Assembly (NCBI GenBank): GCA_038869515.1
Contig: JAWCQZ010000012.1
Span: 1-18,203 of the forward strand
Source: JAWCQZ01 sp038869515 [NCBI: Halobacteria archaeon]
GTDB taxonomy: Archaea > Halobacteriota > Syntropharchaeia > JACQPP01
Direction: 5' to 3'
DNA: 18,203 nucleotides
Part shown: positions 7,523-14,228 of the stretch, in pieces
Layout: every line of letters begins with the position of its first letter
How positions within the stretch are numbered: the stretch's first letter is position 1
The notes under the pieces: model-generated
Databases searched by the model: none
Told to the model about the DNA's origin: nothing
The model's input: only the letters and a program-made list of their open reading frames with translations
Made by a program: the position numbers and the translations under genes

Positions 7523-8191
7523 ATGGCGCCGCATTGCGGTTTTCGGTGCCGATAGCCCCGTAGGGAAAACAGGGTCGTCCAGGAGACCCTCCTCAACCTG
7601 GGCCGACTGGACGCCCTGACCGAGGCCGGGCGCCTGGAACTCGAACAGAAACTCTCCCGCCTCGGAGGCCCCCTCCTCCTCTCGAAGTTCCACGCCATCC
7701 TCCTCTCCCTCGGCTACAAGCTCCCATCCCCCGTCTCCCAGTTGTCGGTCGAGGAGGTCTACACCTACGGCCCCGAGCTGGCCCTCCACCGGGTCTGCGA
7801 AGAAATTGGTCTCGTGGGCGTGGTGGAGTCCTACCGCACGCGCGACCAGGTGGAGAAGGCCATCCGAACCCTCAAGAGCGTCCTCGGGCTCCACCCCATG
7901 TACGTGAGGACCCGGGAGCACGTCATCGGCCACATCTTCGTCTGCGCCCTGGCCTACCAGCTGCGCTCCATCCTGCGGATGAAACTCCAGAGGAGCGACA
8001 CCGGCATGAGCGTGGAGGAGGCCATGGGGCTCCTGGAGAGGCTGAAGGCGGTCCACATCGTGGTCCGTGAGGGGGAGGTGGTGCAGGTTCACCGGAGGCT
8101 GGCCGGGCTGGACGAGAGGACAAGGACCCTGGTGGAGGTGTTCAATATGGCGGAGGGCGGAAGACTGCCGGAGGTGGAGGAGGGGGTTTAA
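7523..8191 (+). pseudogene. Broken IS1634-family transposase
   Basis: A single frame runs from ATG 7523 to TAA 8191 but has a TAG at 7553-7555, ten codons in. After it the frame reads RENRVVQETLLNLGRLDAL (usual N-terminal region) and YGPELALHRVCEEIGL, where the full enzyme would enter its catalytic core. The frame then jumps directly to VESYRTRDQVEKAIRTLKS and REHVIGHIFVCALAYQL, which are typical of the C-terminal part of IS1634 transposases. The DDE core between them is missing, by an in-frame deletion near 7806-7825. It cannot be an active transposase, though its ends could still be mobilised in trans. Codon use is GC-rich like the host. Confidence 0.75.
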
Positions 8192-8195
8192 ATAG

Positions 8196-8209
8196 TGCAA
8201 AACCTACGT
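8196..8209 (-). repeat. Right terminal inverted repeat of the IS1634-like element
   Basis: TGCAAAACCTACGT on the plus strand is the exact complement of the left end. The inward-reading P1 frame hits a TAA inside this end region (8188-8190). Confidence 0.75.
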
Positions 8210-9390
8210 AGCAGGGATTGGGTTGATTTCCCTTCTTTGATGACTGCAGCAGCCAGTTGCGCTCGACTCTCAGCAAACGCCCCGAACCGGTCCCGCGTGT
8301 AGTTGAGGGTGTGGTCCATCAGGGAGAGGACGGCCCCGCTCCGGTTTTGGGCCTGGCTCTCCAGTTCGGCGGCGAAGGTGAGGTTCGTATCGACGGGGAT
8401 TCCGAGTGCCCGCGCCTTCTCGAAGACGGTCTCGTTCAGTTCTCCCGGCAGGTTCGTGGCCACGTCAAGCAGGTCCACGATTTCGAGGAGTTCGGGGGTT
8501 TCAAATGCTTGCTGGAGGGTGGCCTGCTCGACGACGGCCTGCTCCAACTTGGCGGCTTCGAGAAGGCGCTCCTGCACCGGAGTGACGCCTGCGGTCGGCT
8601 CCTGCGTAAACTCAGTGCGGACGGTGTAGTAGGCGCGGGTTTCGTGGCGCATGTCGAAGAAGTCAACTCCGGGGTCGGTCAAATTGGAGGCGGGGACCGT
8701 GGCGCGGAGGGTGAGGGTGGTGCTGGTCCCGTTCCGCAGGGTCGGGATGGTGAGAGAGTCCGAGGCGTTGTCATACGTGAGCGGCCCGCCGTAGGGGTCG
8801 GTTTCGTTGGAGGGGGCGGAAACCGCCGCCAGCGAACCGTTCACGGTCGCGTCGGGCAGGAGGTCGGTCAGGGTCACGTTGGCGAGGTCCGTCGTCCCGA
8901 GGTTCGCCACCGTGACGTTGAACTCCAGCGTGTTGTTCCGGCCGAACAGCAGCCGGTGGGGGTCGAGGGCGACGGCCCGCGCCACCGGCGAGATGTTGCC
9001 CGCCTGGAAGAGGCCCTCGACCGCCTCCGTGTAGGTGACGGACCTCCAGTCGTGGCTGAGTGAGAGGCGCGGCTGGGTCGTGAGGTTGTATTCTTTGATG
9101 ACCCTCTCCCCGGGCGGGAGTTCGCCCACTGGGATGGCGTTCTCAATCGGGAGGTCGGTCGCCGTGGTCGCGTTGAGCCTGACGATTACGTTGGTGAGGG
9201 TCCGGTTCTCCGTGTTGTTGACGATGACTCTCCCGGTCGCCGTCGTGTTCAGCCGCGCGGTGGCGTTGTAGGCCGAGGCGACCTCCTCCTCGATGCGGAT
9301 GTGGAGCGTGGCGGGGGCTTCGGTGGGGGTGGGGGTCGGGGTCTGGGCGAATGTGGACGAGGGGACCAGGGCGGTGAGCATCAGCGCCAT
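8210..9390 (-). pseudogene. P1: DUF11-like surface protein, N-terminal part, truncated by the IS
   Basis: About 394 native codons remain before the frame enters the IS and stops. The protein has a signal-like start (LMLTALVPSSTFAQ) and a Thr/Pro linker. A DUF11/CARDB-like beta-sandwich follows, about residues 25-235, dense in N-x-T/S sequons. Next is a helical region sharing long identical stretches with P3. P2 has the same plan, full length. The role is presumably as an exported surface or delivery protein. The chosen ATG 9390 gives a short signal peptide with no basic N end. A better start, ATG 9422, overlaps the previous stop (ATGA) but is one base out of frame, so a frameshift may also have hit this gene. 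The lost C-terminal part would have followed residue ~394, where P2 continues with LLESLNITP. Confidence 0.75.
8276..8561 (-). repeat. 286-bp direct repeat, copy in P1
   Basis: By eye this is base-for-base identical to 16809-17094 in P3. The first mismatches are at 8275/16808 and 8562/17095. It encodes the helical segment ending at MDHTLNYTRDRFGAF. The corresponding P2 DNA is clearly diverged, so P1 and P3 exchanged or copied this block recently. Confidence 0.9.
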
Positions 9391-9418
9391 GGCGACGAGG
9401 GAGAAGGCGCGGTGGGCC

Positions 9419-10471
9419 TCATTGTGGCCGCTGTCGGTGGTAAATCAACCGGGCCCCCAAGAGGGCTGCGAGGGCGATCGCGAGTTCGAAGCCGGGTTGG
9501 GGGGGCGCTGGCTTGGTTTGATTTGGCTTAAGTTCGAGTAGAAGTATGTGGGAGCGGTCAATGTATCCAGAAGGGGTGATTATATCCGCAAGGAGAGCGG
9601 CTCTACCCCCATCGGGAGTGACTCTTAAGTCATATATTTGGAATGGAAAACGTGTGACCTGAACGGGTTCTGATGCTTCATCAGGTTTCACCATTAGATT
9701 TCGGAAATCAAAGGGGCCCTGCGGATTTGGCTCGGTCATAAAGTAGATTCTTCCGTCTCTCGTCCAATGACCAGTGGTGGCACTCTGCGGGTACGCAATC
9801 AGCTGTCTTTTATTTTTTCCGTCTAAATCCGAAATCCAAACGCTGTAATTACCTCTTCCATCTCCGTAATCCAGGAGGAGTCTATCTCCGCTTGCCGTAG
9901 GTCTTGCGCCGAGTGCGACATTATTGGAGAACAGGATTTTCACATCACCATTTGGAGATACTAACCAAACCTCGTCCTCTTCAAATGCGAGTATCTGGCT
10001 GCTTATTCTGGCAGTTGGTGTTGGCGATTCGTTCAACAACTGCTTGAACTCCCAACTCGTGAGATTGAGGGTCCACAAACTAAAATTACCTGGCAGCATT
10101 TGCTTATAGTCGACTACAATAAGGTCTTCGGTTATGAAAAACGCGCGTGCAAACGTCCCTGCGGTATAATTTTGACTTGTATATGGGTCGGGTCTCCGGA
10201 GGATCTCTCGCACATGTCCCTCCAGGAGATCGATTATGCGCAAACTATACCCATTATCATGGCTAAAACTGTGGAGCAGTTTCGATGTGCTCGGACTAAA
10301 ATCTAAACTGAACGTTCCGATTGGTCCATATTCGGCAACCGAATAATTCTGAATAACTCGGATATCTCGGACGTAATTACTATTTGTGTATTCTATAAAC
10401 CCAGAATTTGCAAGGCAAACCACAGGGAGCGATAGAGTGAGAACAATAATCAGTTTGGTGGTGATGGTCAC
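9419..10471 (-). CDS. Secreted TolB/PD40-like beta-propeller with PGF-CTERM anchor
   Basis: The product is 350 aa from GTG 10471, which overlaps the P2 stop as GTGA, so translation is coupled. The signal peptide is at residues 5-21 (KLIIVLTLSLPVVCLA). Repeated blades resemble PD40/TolB: NGYSLRIIDL, GNYSVWISDLDGKNKRQL, GHWTRDGRIYFM and YDLRVTPDGGRAALL. A Pro-rich linker then leads to QPGFELAIALAALLGARLIY and a basic end: a PGF-CTERM signal for archaeosortase cleavage and lipid anchoring. It is exported and held on the cell surface. It might serve as a partner or anchor for the P2 product, which has no anchor of its own; this is inference. The propeller part is AT-rich, while the last ~40 codons are GC-rich like the host, so the gene is a compositional chimera. 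Confidence 0.78.
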   Translation of the reverse strand: MTITTKLIIVLTLSLPVVCLANSGFIEYTNSNYVRDIRVIQNYSVAEYGPIGTFSLDFSPSTSKLLHSFSHDNGYSLRIIDLLEGHVREILRRPDPYTSQNYTAGTFARAFFITEDLIVVDYKQMLPGNFSLWTLNLTSWEFKQLLNESPTPTARISSQILAFEEDEVWLVSPNGDVKILFSNNVALGARPTASGDRLLLDYGDGRGNYSVWISDLDGKNKRQLIAYPQSATTGHWTRDGRIYFMTEPNPQGPFDFRNLMVKPDEASEPVQVTRFPFQIYDLRVTPDGGRAALLADIITPSGYIDRSHILLLELKPNQTKPAPPQPGFELAIALAALLGARLIYHRQRPQ

Positions 10472-13400
10472 TGGTCCACGTCGATGGGCACAAGCCTCTT
10501 ATCGTTGAACCGTTCGAACAAGACCATGAGATTCAACCTCTTCCCAATCGGCTGAGTTCCCGCATCCCACTCAATTGTGAAAGGGACGTTCGATTCCTTC
10601 TTAAGGAAAATTACGTCTACGAAATACTCGAAGCCGCCAGGAACTTCACCAAAAGCTGCGACAGTACTGACGCTCCATAGACGGCTGGGGCACCTCTCGG
10701 TAAAATCGCCTTGCGAGAAAATGACATCGCACCGTTCTCCTCCAACAATAACAGGCGATCTCAATTGGTGGGAAACAGTCTCAGTAGGGTCATCAAAAAG
10801 TTTGAATACGACGCTTTCTACCCCTCTAACAGATCCCCTAGTTACATCCGCGAGTTCTCTAATAAGCGAGATGCTTCCGCTTGCTTTAACGATTGCACGC
10901 CCCTGATCTCTTCGAACTTCGATTTGCCTTATGAAGAGATGGGCGAGTTCGCCAAAAATACTGGTTGCTTTTGCGGCGGCATCTGCGCGCTTTTCAAGCC
11001 TCTGCGCCTCTTCGACTCGTTTTTGGACGTCATTGAGTAGTTCGTTCACAACCTCAAACACCGCACCGGGAGATGCGGTAAACACGGTCTGGGCCTTCCG
11101 GTACTTGCTCAGTTCTACCGTGACGAGGAACTCCCCCCTGCCAAACGTGAGAGTGCAACTCCCCGGCGCCTCGTCAGCGCCTGCTCCGGTGGTGCACGCC
11201 GACACCACGTTTTGCGTCGAAGCATCGCGGATGGTCACGGTGGCCCCCTCGATCGGCCTGCCCGCGACGGTCAGGGCTGTGAAGGTGATGGATGCCGATT
11301 TCTCCGCGAAATTCCAGAAGATGAAGTTGGTCTTCCCCTCCGCGACGGTGAACGACTGGAGTTTCCCGGGCTCGAACTCCGGCGCGGGGGGCTGGAGGGT
11401 GACCGTGTAGGTCCCTGGTTCGAGCTCGGGGGATGTGAACACCACACGGGTGACGCCAGTCAGGATCTTGGAAGGCTTCTCCAGGGTCACCTGCGACCCG
11501 CGCGGCTTGGAATCGACCGTCAACACGGCCCCTCCCCCGCCCGGGGGCGGGGTGGTCCCGTCGAACACATCGATGAGGAAGAAGCCTGGGGACGGTTCCG
11601 CCGCCCCGCTCTGGTGGAACCCGGCCGACTGGGGCGTGCACGGGAGGGTGACGAAGCCGTCGCACGCGTCGAACCCGGCCCAGAACCGGTCTCCGAGCTG
11701 CCTAGCTTGGTCGATGGCGCTCCACTGGATGGTGCAGGAGACCTGAATTGTCGTGACGATGCCGACGGCCCCCCGGCTGCATGGGTCGCCGTCCACAAGG
11801 ATGAACTGGCTGGTTCGGGAGTCGAACCGATAGGCGCGAATCTCTACGGTGACCAACTGCTGGGCCGTGCTCTGGATGCCAAAGACGATGGTAGCGCCGT
11901 TGCCCTGCGGGACGGAGACCGGGTCGGTGAGCCTCACGACCCGGATGTGGGATTCGAACTCCAGGGGGGCTACGATTTCTTCAGCAAGCCCTCCCTCGCC
12001 GTTCAGAGCGAGGATGGAGGCCGCCTTGGCGAGGGTGGCATTCCTGTAGAAGTCCACGAAACGGAAGTCACCCGTGGCCAGGGCCACATTCCACATCAGT
12101 GTGGCAAGTTCCCCGGTAACATTCCCGAGGTCCGACCAACTGCGTTCCCGAACAAGAGCCGTGGATTGGTTCCTCAGGAAAGCCCATTGGGAGAGTTCCG
12201 AGGCAGTGAGCAATGGCCTCGTGCGGTTGTACACTTGGTTGTCGAACATCGCGTTCTCCAGCGCCGCCACAGCGGCGTCCACGTAGGCCACCGTCGCGTT
12301 CCACTGCTCCCTCGCCACGAGGCGGGAGATGTTGGTCTGGTTGCCGGATTTCAGAACCTCGCTGTTGCTCAAGACGAACTGCCGCAGCCCCTCGATCTCC
12401 GAATCGCTCAGATTCTGGGCCTTCAGGAACTGAGTCAGGTTCGCGTCGAATCCGGTGGCATTGATCGAGTCAATGCGCTGCTGGATGAGCGTGGTATTGG
12501 GAGTGATGTTCAAGGATTCAAGGAGGGCCTGGGTCGCCCTCCCCTCCCGCACGATGGCCCCCGTCAACTTCGCCCGGCTCTCGACGAACTTCCCGAAGCG
12601 GTCCCGCGTGTAGTTCATGGTGTGGTCGAGGGTCTCCAGGACATCGCCGGTCCGGTTCTGGACCTCCCGCTCCAGGGCGTCGGCGAACGTGGAGTTGTTC
12701 ACCGGAATCCCGAGCGCCTCGGCCCTCGCAAACACCTCCTCCCGCAGCCGGTTGGGGAGGTCCCGGGCCTCTTCGATCCCGTCCACAATCTCCAGGAGTT
12801 CCTCCGGTTCAAATTCCTGCCGGATCTGCTCCTGCTCGGTAACGGCTTGAGTAATCTTGGCCGATTCGATTTGCTGGATTACCTCAGGCGTCAGCCCCGC
12901 CTGCGGCTCCTGCGTAAACTCGGTGAAAACCGCATAGGAGGCGCGGATTTCGTGCCGGAGGTCGAAGAAGTCCTGCTCGGGGTCGGCGAGAGCCGACGCT
13001 GGAACCGTGGCGCGGAGGGTGAGGGTGGTGCTGGTCCCGTTCCGCAGCAGGGGGATGGCGAGGGAGTCCGAGGCGTTGTCATAGACGAGCGGCCCGCCGT
13101 AGGGGTCTGTTTGATTCGACGGGGTTGAAACCGCCGCCAATGAGCCGTTCACGGTCGCGTTCGACAGCAAATCCGAAACCACCACGTTGACGAGGTCGGT
13201 GGCCCCGACGTTGGAAACGGTGACGTTGAACTCAACCACGTTATCGATGCCGAACACCACACGGTGGGGGTCGGTGTAGATGGCCTTGCCGACCTCGTCG
13301 ATTTCGCCCACCGCGAACCATTTTTCGACCTCGTCGAGGGCGGTGATGGAGCGGGACGTGCCGGAGAGGGCGAGTTTCGGCTGGGTCGTGATGTTGTACT

Positions 13401-13707
13401 CGGCGATGACCCTCTCGCCGGGCGGGAGTTCGCCGACGGGGATGGCGTTCTCAATCGGCAGGTCGGTCGCAGTGGTCGCGTTCAGCCGGACGATGACGTT
13501 GGTCAGGGTGCGGTTCTCGGTGTTGTTGGCGATGATGCGGCCGGTGGCGGTCGTGTTGAGGTGGGCCGTGGCGTTGTAGACCGAGGCGACCTCCTCCTCG
13601 ATGCGGACGTGGACGGTGGCCGGGGCCTCGGCCGGGGGCGTCTGGGCGAGGGCGGACTGGGGGACGAGGGCGGTGAGCATCAGGCCGCCGATGCCATTGT
13701 TGGTCAC
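10468..13707 (-). CDS. P2: full-length modular surface protein with variable tail
   Basis: The product is 1079 aa from GTG 13707, which overlaps the previous stop as GTGA. Modules in order: signal peptide 1-21 (ending ALAQ); DUF11/CARDB-like beta domain ~30-235, with the TSTTLTLRATVPAS closing strand; long helical region ~240-575; beta domain ~580-720 with cysteines 643, 658, 682 and 690; PEGA-like domain ~728-800 (VDSKPRGSQVTLEKP); and carboxypeptidase-regulatory-like domain ~804-885. After LLNDV at 890 comes a 190-aa tail absent from P3: a helical first half, then a beta-rich half with two cysteines (C104 and C117 of the tail). I do not recognise the tail. There are more than 20 N-x-S/T sequons and no C-terminal anchor. 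By analogy with polymorphic toxins the tail would be the effector, but it could equally be a binding domain that pairs with the downstream propeller. Confidence 0.85.
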   Translation of the reverse strand: MTNNGIGGLMLTALVPQSALAQTPPAEAPATVHVRIEEEVASVYNATAHLNTTATGRIIANNTENRTLTNVIVRLNATTATDLPIENAIPVGELPPGERVIAEYNITTQPKLALSGTSRSITALDEVEKWFAVGEIDEVGKAIYTDPHRVVFGIDNVVEFNVTVSNVGATDLVNVVVSDLLSNATVNGSLAAVSTPSNQTDPYGGPLVYDNASDSLAIPLLRNGTSTTLTLRATVPASALADPEQDFFDLRHEIRASYAVFTEFTQEPQAGLTPEVIQQIESAKITQAVTEQEQIRQEFEPEELLEIVDGIEEARDLPNRLREEVFARAEALGIPVNNSTFADALEREVQNRTGDVLETLDHTMNYTRDRFGKFVESRAKLTGAIVREGRATQALLESLNITPNTTLIQQRIDSINATGFDANLTQFLKAQNLSDSEIEGLRQFVLSNSEVLKSGNQTNISRLVAREQWNATVAYVDAAVAALENAMFDNQVYNRTRPLLTASELSQWAFLRNQSTALVRERSWSDLGNVTGELATLMWNVALATGDFRFVDFYRNATLAKAASILALNGEGGLAEEIVAPLEFESHIRVVRLTDPVSVPQGNGATIVFGIQSTAQQLVTVEIRAYRFDSRTSQFILVDGDPCSRGAVGIVTTIQVSCTIQWSAIDQARQLGDRFWAGFDACDGFVTLPCTPQSAGFHQSGAAEPSPGFFLIDVFDGTTPPPGGGGAVLTVDSKPRGSQVTLEKPSKILTGVTRVVFTSPELEPGTYTVTLQPPAPEFEPGKLQSFTVAEGKTNFIFWNFAEKSASITFTALTVAGRPIEGATVTIRDASTQNVVSACTTGAGADEAPGSCTLTFGRGEFLVTVELSKYRKAQTVFTASPGAVFEVVNELLNDVQKRVEEAQRLEKRADAAAKATSIFGELAHLFIRQIEVRRDQGRAIVKASGSISLIRELADVTRGSVRGVESVVFKLFDDPTETVSHQLRSPVIVGGERCDVIFSQGDFTERCPSRLWSVSTVAAFGEVPGGFEYFVDVIFLKKESNVPFTIEWDAGTQPIGKRLNLMVLFERFNDKRLVPIDVDQ

Positions 13708-14228
13708 AGTGATTTTGATTTAATTTCTAAATTTGAAATCGCCCGGATGACATTTTCAATCTCGTTTCTAAGTTCTGGATTTTTCGAGAGGACGTGATCT
13801 ACCAACTCTTTGCCTGCTTTCAAAATGGCACGCACGTAGTCACGTAGCTCCACTGTATTTTTTGCCCACACGCGTATTTTTCTCGCCCTACTCCAATTTT
13901 TGGAAGTGATTTCGTACTTGTCCCCTGACTGAAGATGCTCTGCACCATATGCGATTTCAAGCTCGCCGTTAATCTTTGTAGCGATTAGCAATCCTACTTC
14001 TGGGACAGCCTGCATGATGACTTGGTTCTCACCATCAATCAGATCAGTAGCACTTTCAAGAACTACTTGCATATCCGTAATTATGAAATGGCCGAAATAA
14101 ATCGGCTTATTTATTGACGATTTGAGAAAGAAATCTCCGTCTTTTTTGAACCCAATATAGCCAAATACGCCATTCCTACTCATATATGTTGAGGTTCGTT
14201 TTATTGACCAGGTTACTTCGAAACTCAT
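13704..14228 (-). CDS. Small cytoplasmic protein in immunity position behind P3
   Basis: The product is 174 aa from ATG 14228. An upstream ATG at 14264 in the same frame would overlap P3 by 40 bases. The 14228 start gives an ATGA overlap with the P3 stop, and the stop overlaps P2's GTG as GTGA, so I prefer it. The N-terminal two thirds is beta-rich (FGYIGFKKDGDFFLK, VGLLIATKINGELEIAYG). The C-terminal third is helical (LRDYVRAILKAGKELVDHVL). There is no signal peptide, membrane span or known motif. It is strongly AT-rich compared with the P2 head next to it, as is the P3 tip. The position directly behind a variable C-terminal tip is where polymorphic-toxin immunity genes sit. That role is inference, and I recognise no family. 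Confidence 0.6.
   Translation of the reverse strand: MSFEVTWSIKRTSTYMSRNGVFGYIGFKKDGDFFLKSSINKPIYFGHFIITDMQVVLESATDLIDGENQVIMQAVPEVGLLIATKINGELEIAYGAEHLQSGDKYEITSKNWSRARKIRVWAKNTVELRDYVRAILKAGKELVDHVLSKNPELRNEIENVIRAISNLEIKSKSL

Larger units (their letters stand above)
7460..8209 (+). mobile_element. Degenerate IS1634-like insertion element, internally deleted
   Basis: The 750-base element is bounded by matching inverted ends ACGTAGGTTTTGCA (7460-7473 and complement at 8196-8209). It carries only remnants of an IS1634/IS4-superfamily transposase on the plus strand. Full elements of this type encode enzymes of roughly 500 aa; here about 220 codons remain. No convincing direct target duplication is seen (ATCA on the left, AGCA on the right). 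That argues that the flanks are not the original pair, or that a deletion occurred. It separates P1 from the PGF-CTERM fragment. Confidence 0.75.

Noticed and set aside
7460-7698. N-terminal extension of the PGF-CTERM fragment into the IS
   Set aside because: The added residues are antisense to transposase coding sequence and Arg/Ser-rich; the frame is open by chance.
7457-8200. Minus-strand frame of 247 codons across the IS
   Set aside because: It is the mirror of the transposase remnant; the product is His/Glu/Val-rich without motif.
11212-13128. A 638-codon open frame on the plus strand opposite P2
   Set aside because: The product has no recognisable fold and mirrors the codon bias of P2; P2 has clear homologs within the window.
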